Assembly: GCA_027946555.1 (NCBI GenBank)
Contig: JAPEVC010000059.1
Coordinates: 100,931-164,930 of the forward strand
Direction: 5' to 3'
From: Gnomoniopsis sp. IMI 355080
Lineage: Eukaryota > Ascomycota > Sordariomycetes > Diaporthales > Gnomoniaceae
Length of the DNA: 64,000 bases
The translations under genes and the position numbers were made by a program. Under the pieces are notes generated by a model that was not told where the DNA came from, ran no database searches, and was given only the letters and a program-made list of their open reading frames with translations. This document shows positions 22,199 through 33,158 of the stretch, in pieces; within the stretch, counting starts at the first letter, position 1, and every line of letters begins with the position of its first letter.

Positions 22199-23182
22199 AT
22201 GGCCACCGAGGCACCTGATGTCGATGCGAGCATACAATTGCTGGAAAAGATTCAAACGATAGCCGCGGCCGGAGATTTGGCTTTATTACAGAGTGAATTG
22301 GATCGACTCGACGACAAGACCTCCTTGTTGTATGACATTTCGAATCGTAACCAGCTCGGAGCTCAAAAAGAAGAATGGTTTATCCAAGGCGCCCTCGAAG
22401 AAGCCTCTGAGGCGGGGCATCTCAAAATCGTGGCCTATCTGCTCGAGCAGCGAGGCTGCGTCCCCAGCTCCTTTGCGGTACGTGGCGCGGTAAAGCGCAA
22501 GCATTGGGCCGTGGCAGAGTTGCTCTTGCGCAGCGGTTGGGATGTTATCCGGCCGATCGGTGGCGGTAATACATTACCCGTCATGTTGTGAGTTCTTATC
22601 GATGCATGGGATACTGGATTTTGGCCCGCCTATTCCACATGGCCGGGCAGAGGAAGGAGCGACATTTGACTAACAACCAGAATCAGTTTATTTCTACGTA
22701 GTCAAGAACACGTACAATGGCTGCTTGAGCACGGAGCTGATCCTATGATCCGCTCAGTAGGCGGGAATAACCATATGGCCAGCCAGGCTGGCCGATTCTC
22801 CCCAACCAGCGTCCTCAAACTCCTTTGTGCACATGGCGCCGACTTCAGTCGTTCAAACGCACTCCATGAAGCCGCCGCATTAGGCGGGGGAGGTCGCATA
22901 GAAGCCATGGCATACCTGTTGGACGAAGCTCACGTGCCCATCAACATGCGGCAATGGGAATGGGACGATGAATTTTTCGGCGCAAATTCGGGCTCCGGAA
23001 AGTTCGGAACGGCCTTGCACGCCGCAGTGCGGCAAAGAAAGGCAGCAAATGTACAATTTCTTTTGGAAAGAGGTGCGGATCCACTTGTGGAGGATACCAC
23101 GGGGCGGACGCCCTTTGACCTAGCACAAGATATGGGTTTTGAAGAGGGACTGGCTCTATTAGATCGTTCCAAGTTGAGCTAA
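22199..23182 (+). CDS. Ankyrin-repeat protein
   Basis: Exons 22199-22587 and 22681-23182 join in phase across a 93-nt GTGAGT intron to 296 aa. Ankyrin-type helices recur: AGHLKIVAYLLEQRG, KHWAVAELLLRSGWD, SQEHVQWLLEHGADP, SVLKLLCAHGADFSR, and a full final repeat GTALHAAVRQRKAANVQFLL followed by ERGADPLVEDTTGRTPFDLA. No signal peptide, membrane segment or NACHT domain is present. It is likely a cytosolic protein-interaction scaffold. A fragment of a NACHT/ankyrin-type protein lies immediately downstream, so both may derive from one larger ancestral locus. Confidence 0.82.
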
Positions 23183-23257
23183 TCATAGCGCAATCCCAGT
23201 CTGTTGTGTATAGCTGTTGAAACACTTTAAAGGAAAAGCGATAAAAGGTCAGCGTTT

Positions 23258-23506
23258 GTGGGAGAAGTAGGCTTGAGCACTAAGTTGTACCGACCCAGTC
23301 CTAAGTTTGACAGTGTCTTCTTGTTCATCTCCATTCAGTTCGATAAGGGCAATTCCGTGATTGTAGGTAACACGTTTGAGTTTAATGGAGGCAAGCTCTG
23401 TAAGTACGCTGTTCGGATCTTACAGTTCCTTATATTGTCGGACCGTCCATTACGCATCGACGAGGCTGTCGAGACGGTAACAGTACGGCCAGCGGAGAAA
23501 CCCTAA
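23258..23506 (+). pseudogene. Relic of a NACHT/ankyrin (NLR-like) protein
   Basis: The frame reads YAVRILQFLILSDRPLRID then EAVETVTVRPAEKP. This is the winged-helix segment that follows the NACHT ATPase in fungal NLR-like ankyrin proteins. The family continues with an FNP-type motif. Here a stop follows EKP and FNP reappears in the same frame just after it, so the copy is broken. No NACHT Walker motifs remain nearby. It is assigned from sequence resemblance only. Confidence 0.5.
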
Positions 23507-23961
23507 TTCAACCCGATAATTATAAGACCTAGAGCCAAAGGGGTATCAAAGGCTCAAATATGGACGGAGTGGGCCATGAAGTACGTCGAACGTCATCCAG
23601 CTGTCAATTTTTGTCTCATGGGTAAGTGATGAGTACCTGAGAGGCTGACAACCAACAGTCACGAGTTGGCCTAGCCTACGCCATGCGGTCGCGGTACCTG
23701 CGTCGCATAGAGTCTGATTATAGTGGTCTCTCCTGTTATCCTCAAAAGGTACGAGTTCGTAAGCAGACTCTTGGCAGCTCGGTCTTCGCGCTTTAGCTTC
23801 GGGTCGAGGACTTGTCACGCTTGCATATATGCTCCTGAGTATCAGCTCCTGTTAGTCCATCCATCAGCGGATACTCCAATTCCTCAACACATAATGTTTG
23901 GTGCAAATGTTTCTTTTGTCCACTCTGATAATCAAACATACATTCACTCACAGCATACACC

Positions 23962-24321
23962 ATGACCAACTCCACCAATTGCATCCTCGGAATCGGAATC
24001 CTCAAAGAAGCCTTGGAACAGGATCCAAACTACCATCCCGATCACAAGATTGGAGGAGGCAGGCTTTGCGATGACATTCTATTTCGCAGACAGTACAGTT
24101 TTGGACAAGACGCTGCCAGAGATGAAGCAGCATCTCAAGAATGGTCCCTGGGATGGCATTCCAATTGGATTTGGTCTCAGGGGCGCTGTCGAGTATACAT
24201 CGCTTTTCGAGGATATAGTCAGTATGTTGGTGACGGAGACATGGGGACATAAGGAGCAAAGGCCAAGCTTCATGTATTACAAATCCCTTATGATGCTGCA
24301 ATCAGGGTTTTGGGTGTCTGA
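23962..24321 (+). pseudogene. Frameshifted relic of a conserved fungal cytosolic protein
   Basis: Three consecutive open frames together resemble one small fungal family of unknown function. Frame 1 reads CILGIGILKEALEQDPNYHP. After a shift near 24050 it reads LEEAGFAMTFYFADS, then KNGPWDGIPIGFGLRG. After a second shift near 24255 it reads AKLHVLQIPYDAAIRVLGV and stops at 24319. No intron signals explain either shift, so at least two indels have broken the gene. Confidence 0.55.
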
Positions 24322-25182
24322 CAAAATGGCATGCGGTACTTATTACCTAGGTACGGAGGTCACTGCTAATAGTATTGACGGAGGGACAAGGATTTGAGGC
24401 TCTAAAGTCGACCATCCCACAATGAATTATCCCAAAGACCATCGTCCCAAAGTGGATTAGCCCAAAGGACATGAGATTCCAGAGGTGGTTTAACTTACCA
24501 CATAGGCATATGAGGATCGCTGCAGGAGGCCCCAGAGCGATTGACATCATTAAGAGCCTGGAGCAATCCTATAACAGCCCAGACAAGACCGACTTGGTCA
24601 ATTATAGAGAGAGTGGACGGTACGAGCAAGTCAAGGAATGAGTGGAGATACAAGTTGGAATAGCACGAAAGGACGGAATCGAAGTACGGACCGAGGAACG
24701 TTTGACAAAGTGGTGGGGATGAATACTTGATTGTATTTGTTGAGTTGTTGTGCAACCAAGAATGAACATGAGCTCGACGCAAACAAAGCCGAATTCGCTA
24801 AGGCTGCTGCGTTCGGGGCCTCAACCCGAATGACTTGATCATTATAATGAGAGCCGAGCCGCCGCCAGCGGATATCCTTTGGTGTTCTTGATGGTCCCAT
24901 CGCCTTCTTTACGGTGCCGGTAGTGCAAACCGAGACGTGGGTATGATGCACACTTCGGATTTATTACTTTCAGTATAAACATTCTCGTAGCCAACGAGTT
25001 CTTAAGGCAATAAAACGCTTTCAGTGCCCGTCAGTGTCAATCACGTACAGTCACTGTGGGAGGGCAGAAGGGACCAAACGGACAGTCACTCCCACCCCAG
25101 GAAGATACCACACCATCGAGAGGCCCCACGCAGGGAGTACTGTCTATGTATAAGGTGACAGATCTAGATACTTGGATGGTAT
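24322..25182. other. Intergenic with a CCCAAAG-type degenerate repeat
   Basis: About 860 bp. Around 24410-24485 the motif (T/G)CCCAAAG recurs at short spacing (ATCCCAAAG, GTCCCAAAG, GCCCAAAG), suggesting a decayed simple repeat. A TACCTAGGTA decamer lies at 24345. No gene is seen. Confidence 0.4.
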
Positions 25183-26976
25183 TCAGGCACTTGTTTGAAC
25201 GGTGCCTGCACGGAGATCCTTCCTCTCTTTCAGATGCCTGTCCATCTGCCTCAACCGCGGCCCAAAATGTATAAGCAAAAAAGGTATGGGGGCAAGCGCA
25301 ATCGAAATAAATGCAAGCGCACTATTTCCCCAGCCATATCCAAGAGCGTCATAAAGTCCTTGGCCAGCTAGTGGCAGCACGGCTCCAAGAATGTTGCGAA
25401 GTATCACACTGGCTGAGATGGCCGAGGCGGCATGTACATCGAAGGCTTTAACCAAGTACATGTTGACCGGCATGAAAACTGCCATCATAGCAAAGCCAAA
25501 AAAGCCGAGTCCCACTATCGGAATAACAGCATTGGCATGGTACTCAACGGACCACCCATACCAGAAAATCGCGATGGGAATGAGTATACTGGCCGGGCAC
25601 AAAGGCCAAAGGGCTAACTCCGGCTTTGGGTCGTTTCCCAATGCCTTGCGCGTGGCATCGAACTTGTCGGCCGCAGCGCCCACAATGAAGACTCCTGGGA
25701 ACAATCAGCTTGGCAAATCAGAGACGGGTGTGACAGGTGCAATCAGAGGAGAGTGGCATACCGATCACAGTTCCTATTCCAGTTCCAAGATAGGTGAGAC
25801 CAGTAAGCCCGGTAGAAAAGTGATACTGCTCCTGAAAAACGTAGGCCAGCGTAGTGAAGATCAGATACTCGTATCCATACACTACAGCCGTGTAGAAGCC
25901 AAGCGCTGCAATCACCACAGACGTAAGCAGTAAGGTTATTGGCCGTGTCAAAGCGATGGCGACAATCCTGAATGGGTGGCTTTCATTGTCCGCAAGGCGA
26001 GAGTGGAAACATTCGGCCCCATTTTCTTTACTGAGCTTGTCTGCCTTGCGTTTGAGGATAACCGGCGCGTAGGTCTCACGTAAGCTTACAAAGGACACAA
26101 TAGTAATCAGTCCCATCTACCTGCAGTCAGATATGTGCGAAGATGAAGACTTGTTCAGAGGATTAATGATGAACACGCACCGGGATCGCAACAATCCAAA
26201 AGCACCATCGCCAGCCAAGATATTCGGTTAAGTAGCCACCAGCCACGGGTGCAATGACCTGCGTCAATGGTGAGCAGTTGTCACATCATCCTGACCACGT
26301 CTTGTAATTACCGGTGGAATCAGAGAGCCTTGGCCCCAAAGAGCCATGGGCATGCCCAAAGCGTCAGATGCGATCAAATCGGAAATGGTGCCACCCCCTA
26401 TGGCGAGAGGCCCCACGCCAAAGACTCCGGAAAGGAACCGGAATGCAATCAGCATGCCTACGTTCTGGCTCATTGCACAACCGACCGTACAACCAAGAAA
26501 GACAACATTGGTACTGTGGTAGATGAGGACACGACCGTAGAGTTCTGACAAAGGCGCAAGGATCAAGGACCCTACAGCGTAACCAATGACATAGACGGAG
26601 ACCACAAACGATTCCAAAGATCCATCACCGTTGTGAAAATCTCTCATGACATCCGGGACTGCGGGGGCGAAAAGTGAGGACGATAAGGACCTGGAAGGAG
26701 GAGGTGAATATCAAATGAACTTCCGTGCTGAAGTCAAGCCAATTCTGCTATCTGCCTGCAAGATGGAACGTACGTCACGAAAGTCAAGAGTGTAACGAGA
26801 AGAATTTGCGTCCACTTCTTCTTTCCACTCCAGTTCATGGGATTTGCTGGATCCTCATCATTATCCCAAAACACCTCTTGAGAAGATGCATACGGCGTGG
26901 ACAGGTCTGGCGCTAACTTGGCGATGGCTTTGGTCTCGGTGATGGTGGCAGGTCTGACAAGAGTGTCCAGCTCCAT
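25183..26976 (-). CDS. MFS drug:H+ antiporter, DHA1 type
   Basis: Five exons join in phase: 26976-26774, 26690-26312, 26258-26181, 26116-25762 and 25694-25183 (introns 83, 53, 64 and 67 nt), giving 508 aa with about 12 helices. The cytosolic N-terminus contains the DHA1 signature NPMNWSGKKKW. Later landmarks are LAPLSELYGR (motif A region), RFLSGVFGVGPLAIGGG, GLVIAPVAGGYLTEYLGWRW-like sequence restored over introns 2 and 3, and an RETYAPVIL central-loop start. Plasma-membrane efflux of drugs, polyamines or a metabolite is the expected role. It is divergent from the second MFS gene, with 601 bp between starts. Confidence 0.88.
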
Positions 26977-27577
26977 GTTCTTACAGGATCCTCCATGAAC
27001 GGAATTCCAATTGAATCAGGTTGGATAACGGCGTCGAGGTTGAAAGAGGTATGCAGGCACCAATAACGGACATACAGAAAATGAAAGGACACTGCCGCCC
27101 CAGCGTTGGTTGGTTGTGATGACTGTCTCAGTTGGGTCAACGGGTAAACCTTTTGTCCGCTGACCTTGCATGATGGTATTAACTGATGTGCCTGCCTCTC
27201 TAAGCAAGAAACCTCACACAACAGACAGCTTATTGACAAGCCGGAGAACTGGCTATTTGTATTCTTGAGAGAATAATAAGATCTAATAACTTTCCAGGCT
27301 CCGATTTGGCTTCGGTTCCATAGACATATGTGGAAAACTGGAGTAAAACAAAGCATAAAGAAACACAGGGTGTGCATGGCATATACCAGGCACGCCAGTT
27401 GGTACCTAGGCACGGAAATAGACGGCTCGCGACAGACCGGTACGCGTCAGCGACGATTGGAAGTCAGACCCCCTTTCGAAACTCGCCGCCCAAAAACACC
27501 TTAGCACAGCGATGCAACTATCATCACCGTCTGTCTGGACACAGCCCACTACATTGTCGACCCTGTAGCCCACAGCA
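26977..27577. promoter_or_regulatory. Shared upstream region of divergent MFS genes
   Basis: 601 bp separate the start codons of the two transporters, so both promoters must lie here. A CCTAGG core sits at 27405. No operator can be named from sequence alone. Confidence 0.5.
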
Positions 27578-29182
27578 ATGTCTCATCTAAGACGCACCGG
27601 CTCCGAAGAGGACAGAGAGAGGGAGCCTCTTCTAGGGGAGCAAAACAGCACAATTCCTGCCGCGGGGATTGCGCCGGAAACCTTACTTGGTTTCGAGTCT
27701 GACCATCGATCGGCGCGTTGGTCAAGTCGTACGCGTATCCTGATACTGCTATGCGTCTCGATCGTGGCAGCTGATTTCGGGAATTATCTCGCCTGCGCTC
27801 CTCAGCTAGCTATATTCGAATCTATCATTTGCCAGCAGTACCATCCCGGTGGCGTCGCTATCACCCTCCGAGGCTCCATGGATGCCACGTCGAATTGCAA
27901 GTCCCCTGATGTTCAGGGTGAGCTGGCTATCCTCAATGGATGGAAGGATACATTCGATCAGATTCCCGGAATCATCATGGCTCTGCCCTGCGGATTTGCA
28001 GCGGATCGAATCGGGCGGAAACCCATCATTTTGCTGGCATTGACTGGGCTGCTGCTGGAGGAGGTCTCAACGCGTCTGATCAGTTGGTGGAGCGAGATGG
28101 GACTGCTTCCTCTGCGCCTTCTGTGGCTTGTTCCAGTATTTCAATTTCTGGGTGGTGGACCACAGATTGCATCTTCCATGGTCTATGCTGTCCTGACCGA
28201 CATTTTCCCTATGGAACAACGGTTAGTATTGCTCAGAATCTTCACACTCAAAATTTGCTTGCTGACAAAAGCTCACTGGTCCAGGGCATCGCTTTTCTGT
28301 CGATTAGCAGCTGCAATCCTTCTTGGAGAGATCCTCGCAACACCGCTCAGTGCTGTGCTGATGTCTCATATGTCGCCGTGGGTGCCATCCTTTCTCGGAT
28401 TGTCCTGCCAGATTTTCGGCCTCATGGCGGCAGCAGCTATAAGTGAGACGCGACCCACATCGTCTGAAGTTCTACAGGATGCCCACGCAGACTGTCCTGA
28501 AGCTGATGAACTAGACTTGCATGCAAAGGTCTCTGTTCTGAAATTCTGGAAAGAAAAACTCAAAGAGGCAATCATGGACTACCGTGACAAACCACTGAGC
28601 TCCAACATCACGTGCATCCTCGCTGCATTTTTCTTTTCCAGTATCAGCAAACAGGCACTACAATTCCTGGTTCAATACGCCTCAAAACGCTTTGGGTGGA
28701 CTATTGCTCAAGCAAGCTCTCTTGTCACAGTCAAAGGGGTCGTCAACTTGCTTCTCCTCCTTATCATTATTCCCCAGTTGTCTTCTGTGCTCAGCCGCCA
28801 CCTTTTACCCCGTCGAAAAGACCTGCGTCTTGTTCAAGGAAGCATAGCCTTTTTGATCCTCGGATCGACTATAATGTCCCTCGCTTCTCATCCTGTGACC
28901 TTTGTCGCTGGAGTCGGCTTGTTCGCTCTGGGTTGGGGGTTCTTTTCGGCACTGCGAAGTCTCGCTACAGAGCTCGTACCGTCGTCGCAGATTGGTCTGT
29001 TGAACATGTCCATCGCCCTTTCTCAGAACGTAGGTGGGTTGATTGCTGGACCTTCTTTGGCTGCTGCATTCAAGTTAGGCATAGAATTGGGCGGTATGTG
29101 GATGGGTTTGCCCTATATGGTGGCTGTTGCGCTCTTTATATGTGCCGGCTTGCTTTCGCTTGTCATTAATGATATAGAATAG
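27578..29182 (+). CDS. MFS transporter with large first extracellular loop
   Basis: Exons 27578-28221 and 28285-29182 flank a 63-nt intron (GTTAGT...CAG) that lacks a stop, giving 513 aa spliced. A di-leucine-like acidic N-terminus (EREPLLGEQ) is common in fungal vacuolar or plasma-membrane MFS proteins. Motif A appears as GFAADRIGRKP. The first loop is long and contains Cys residues. About 12 helices are evident, with a charged central loop (SEVLQDAHADCPEADELD). The substrate is unknown. It is expected to export a small molecule, and the ToxE-like regulator directly downstream suggests shared control. Confidence 0.85.
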   Translation: MSHLRRTGSEEDREREPLLGEQNSTIPAAGIAPETLLGFESDHRSARWSSRTRILILLCVSIVAADFGNYLACAPQLAIFESIICQQYHPGGVAITLRGSMDATSNCKSPDVQGELAILNGWKDTFDQIPGIIMALPCGFAADRIGRKPIILLALTGLLLEEVSTRLISWWSEMGLLPLRLLWLVPVFQFLGGGPQIASSMVYAVLTDIFPMEQRLVLLRIFTLKICLLTKAHWSRASLFCRLAAAILLGEILATPLSAVLMSHMSPWVPSFLGLSCQIFGLMAAAAISETRPTSSEVLQDAHADCPEADELDLHAKVSVLKFWKEKLKEAIMDYRDKPLSSNITCILAAFFFSSISKQALQFLVQYASKRFGWTIAQASSLVTVKGVVNLLLLLIIIPQLSSVLSRHLLPRRKDLRLVQGSIAFLILGSTIMSLASHPVTFVAGVGLFALGWGFFSALRSLATELVPSSQIGLLNMSIALSQNVGGLIAGPSLAAAFKLGIELGGMWMGLPYMVAVALFICAGLLSLVINDIE

Positions 29183-29521
29183 ATAGTCCTAGATAGTGTT
29201 AGTGTTATAGACTTTGCGATTTGCCTCGGGCTTTTTTTAAACAGCTGTCCTTGAAAACTTTTATGGGTGGTGTAGCCATCTAGATGCAATCTAGCCTCGT
29301 TCTTAACACCTGAAAATTTCCAGAATTGATTACCTGATAACCTGCTCAATACATTCAATGTCTAAAAATATCTAGCAGACCACGTTCTAAGTCTCGAATC
29401 TACATTTTTAGTACTGGACGGGGGCTGTGCCCTCTCTGGCAACCTCTCAGACCTGCATAACGTGATCAGAGGCGCGATCATTATAAGATAGCAATCTCAT
29501 ATTCTCGTTTTGCTCCTCGCG

Positions 29522-30444
29522 CTAACCATCTCCCATCTCTGCCCCGTGCTCCAAGAGCATACGTACAATAGTTGTTGCTCCTGCGTCTATAGCCAAGAGC
29601 AAGGGCGTCCGACCAGTTCGATCGACAATATTTACATTTGCTTGATACTGCAACAGAGTGCTGGCAATATCTGGTTTATTATGCAGGCTAGCCAGGTGCA
29701 GCGCTGTCAAACCCTGTGGATTCTGTATATCCACCGGAGCTTGATGTTGCAAGAGGAGCAAGGCAATATCATGCTGGCCACGAATTGTCGCTCGGTGGAG
29801 TGCGTGCTGGCGAGGAGGGTAGCTATCTGACGAGTGTGTTGGTGAAGGTTGCTGCTGCATATGGTGATATCCCTCGAAAGTGGCAAGGCGACTGTTTGAT
29901 TCGTTCGAGCTCGTCAAGGGTGTTATAATACCTGACGACCTTTGAGATTGTTCTAGATCGAGGAGGTCCGGGCTATTCAGATCGAATTGCGGAATGCCGT
30001 CGAATTCTCCGAGCAAGTCCACAATTTCCAATTCTGATGTGAGCTGTAATAAAGTTGAAGAAGAGTCCCCTGAGCTTGGAGCTCCGATCCATGAAGGTGA
30101 CTGAAGATTGATGCTCCCACCGTCGTGTCGTTGAAAGCTTGCGGTGTCGAAGGGTCGACTTTCTGGGCTTGTCAAAATTGCGCCGTGGCTGCGGCTTGGG
30201 CCGCTTGGCTCGGCGGAGATCCTGGTGCTCGAATCTGCAACACCACTGTTTGGCAGAGGCTTGGAGTGTACACCATTAGTTACACGTTGCCGGTGACCTG
30301 GAGCATGGCTTGTTAGCTTCTGACAGTTTCCTCCTCATAATGTTGTGAGGTCCTGTGGTACATACGTGAACGCCGCTTTGCTTCCCTATTCCTTTTTCTA
30401 CGCTCTTCATCCTCCGCATCACGCGAAGATGACCCTGGAGCCAT
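29522..30444 (-). CDS. ToxE-like bZIP-basic-region/ankyrin transcription factor
   Basis: Exons 30444-30366 and 30297-29522 join in phase across a 68-nt GTATGT intron, giving 284 aa. The splice sits inside the DNA-binding basic region and restores ERRKRNREAKRRSRHRQR. No leucine zipper follows. A Ser/Pro-rich middle leads into C-terminal ankyrin repeats: HALHRATIRGQHDIALLLLQ, GLTALHLASLHNKPDIASTL and GRTPLLLAIDAGATTIVRML. This basic-region-plus-ankyrin layout is that of Cochliobolus TOXE and related regulators of secondary-metabolite clusters. The start could be further upstream, since two in-frame 17-residue repeats (HSMKE) precede it. It is a likely nuclear activator of neighbouring genes. 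Confidence 0.85.
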
Positions 30445-31738
30445 TTCTTTCATGCTGTGTCTTTCATGTGCTGCTATACCCACTAGACTACTGGTCTCTT
30501 TCATGCTATGTCTTTTATGGGCTGCTATACCCGCTACACTACTGAAGTACTGCTTTAATTTTGGTAGATATTTGGCGATTACGAGGCGGATGTTGGTCCC
30601 GGACACCAACCCGCTGTTCACTAATCCGGAAGTGGCAGGTAAAGATACTGCATATTCCTACCTGCAGTCCGCCATGGATCGATCCTGATTTTTAAGCGAA
30701 ACGAAGCGTCAGATCCTGATGAACACTTGGTTTGTCGGTCAACAAGTCCTTTTATTGATGATATGTGCGGCTAAAAGCGCTAGCCACGGTAAGCTGAATG
30801 ACGTGAATTGAGAGTGGAGAGAAACAGTTGCTAATCTAGCTAGCTAGGTTCTAGATAAAGGCTCCTTTCGTCACCGCCACCACTGATGAACAGTACGTTC
30901 GTCGTCCAAAATGACCTTTTATTAATTTGATGTCGATGATGATTGTTGTTTCTCCGAAGACCTCCTTCGGTCAAAAGGCTGACTTTTGAGTAGGAGAGAA
31001 ATACAGCTGCCTAATAAACCTAGGTAATGCAGCTTGACAGTCCACTAAGCTTCCTTGCCGAGGAGGAATCGCGCAGCTTCCACCCTGTGTTGGCCTTCGA
31101 CGCACAGAACTTTGGAGTCTCCTAACAGGAGAAAGGAATTAGCTGTCCATAGGAGGTCATTGCTCGACTTCTAGAAGATAGAATGCCTTTAAATATCTTA
31201 GAATCTATAATACCGAAAATTTTATATCCTAGCAAAGACGGCTAGAATTCTATCCCCTCAAAGACCTTTACAAAATTATTAATACCTTTAGATATAATCA
31301 CACTAAATACTCGTGAGTATCAGTAGTAGTCAAAGGGTCCATATTAGCAGATCGGTTGCAGAGGTATGCGAATACAATATCAACGATGTCTCGAGAGTAA
31401 TAATCAAAAGCCGTAAAGCTATTCAGAGGTGAATACTTAGATTTAAAACTGAAGAACTATCTAATGAAGCTATCTACTGTGTTTATGACCATGTCCTTAC
31501 ATCTAGTTCCATCAGTTGATGGCTCAATGCTGCTCATTGAGGCTCGCCGGTGCTCAGAGGCTCAGTGAGCACAAGTGATCGTTCCTCAACCCTAACCCTG
31601 AGGTGCTGACATAATCGTGCCGTCGGACTTAAGGGAATGTGTGTTGTAAGCGAAGTGGGTAAGATATAACGCCCAGGGTGTCCGTTTTCTGTAACCAACT
31701 TCAGTCGGGTCATAACATCTTACCGCTTGCGAAATTCT
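30445..31738. other. AT-rich gene-poor region
   Basis: About 1.3 kb with dense stops in all frames, consistent with decayed sequence. The first 100 bp hold a 51-bp in-frame duplication (30447-30497 and 30498-30548), which may be leader or coding sequence of the ToxE-like gene. Nothing else is recognised. Confidence 0.45.
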
Positions 31739-33158
31739 TTACTTTGACCGCTGCGTGCTTCGGAGAGAAGGGCCGAGACTTAAAGGACTTATAAAGCGAC
31801 GCGGGTTTGGTTTTTCGCTGCCAATCCGGTTCGGGCTCGCGTAGGGATTATCATGCACTATAGGCTCATTTGGATGCCCGGCCTGGGATGTATTTCGCGA
31901 TGGTCTCAGACAGTGGCCACAGAACCACCTTGAATATTGGTATGATGAGCAGAATCTGTGTGCGACTTTGAGTACTGGCAGTAAGAGTGGGAGACAAGCT
32001 AGTAGTAGCAGGTCAGCAAGGCTAGTAGAAACTAGGATATTGAACGGCGATTCGATAACGAGACACTTACACGATACTACCGCAAGGTTCAGCTCGAGGT
32101 TCGCGAATAAGACGGTTTCTCGAAGTTCGAATGAGGTTTCATTGCTCGCTGGAAGGCGCAGCCCGATGGCGATAACAATGGCAGCACATATGCAGATACT
32201 ACTTCAGTAAGCATATCTCTTTTTGACTTGTGCCCGTGTGGATAGTTATATAGGAATGAAATTCTTACAAGGCCCCGAACAAGAAGGTTGCGAGGATGCC
32301 AACCTTTGTCCAGAACTCTGCTCGCAACCTATGGAGCTCAAACATAGGCACGATGAGAATAAGGATATCGAGGCAGAGATGGCTCACGAACGCCGAGACG
32401 ATGAGTTGATGCGCATTAACATGGCAGTCTGCGCTTGGTCCGGCTTTTTGTTCCCAAAATGCCGATGGGGGTATGCATTGCACGATACCAAGAATTACCT
32501 TTCCAGATCATTCGGAAAATTAGCTACTTTATCCTAGTACTTGGAGTCTGAATAAGAGGTCTTCGAAAACTAACTCTAGCTGTCATCCAGCAAAAAGACA
32601 GGAGTGCCAGGCATACAATAGGCCATCGGATGCTGGTATACCAGAAGAGCCGCCAGTAAAGTCCTAGGATCGCAAGCTTGCATGAGCCTAGAGAAAGGGC
32701 GTTGAAGATTTCTGTAAAAAACAGATTCCGATGCGCGAGTCGAGCGCCTTCTGCTGGGGAAAGCCAGGTAATATCCTCAAAACGCAGGCCGATGCCATCA
32801 CGGACCCCTTGCAACCAGGTGCAGAGTTAGTTTCGGTTCTTTCCAGCTAAGTGTAAAGCTAATTGTAAGCCAAAGCCTGGAGGCCAATCTATATCTTACA
32901 CTGAATACAACAACCATTATTTGCCCCAGCGAAACTCTATATTACAAATAACCTTCGTTAGAAAATTCCGAGGTATACTATAGCAAATTTAAAGAATAGC
33001 AAGCAACTTACATATGCAGCCAAGCACAAATAATCATCGAAACCCAAACGCATTTTTGTCATTCTCCTAGCAATAAAGCGGAGGACTAATGCCACCGTTG
33101 CCAACGTCCAGACTAGGACTAAGGAGGCTAAAAAACTAATTCGAGAAGTCTGCCACAT
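31739..33158 (-). CDS. PTH11-like rhodopsin-fold integral membrane protein (second)
   Basis: Six exons join in phase: 33158-33012, 32936-32900, 32807-32575, 32498-32269, 32198-32071 and 31998-31739 (introns 75, 92, 76, 70 and 72 nt), giving 344 aa. Landmarks match the family: LGFDDYLCLAAY, NALSLGSCKLAILGLYWRLF, IVQCIPPSAFWEQ, CLDILILIVPM, and LFANLELNLAVVS in the last helix. The Ser/Pro-rich cytoplasmic tail follows. Despite AT-rich, repeat-decayed surroundings the frame is intact throughout, which argues for selection. The small 37-nt exon 2 is the least certain part. The receptor-type role is inferred. Confidence 0.72.

Noticed and set aside
2634..30444. A single contiguous secondary-metabolite cluster from the dioxygenase to the ToxE-like regulator
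   Set aside because: About 15 kb of unrelated HET, ankyrin, SET and secreted-protein genes lie between, and no backbone synthase is seen. Only a regulatory link is kept as a hypothesis.
31600..31620. CCTAACCCTGAGG suggested a telomere-like repeat
   Set aside because: Only one unit of a telomere-like hexamer is present, so it is chance.
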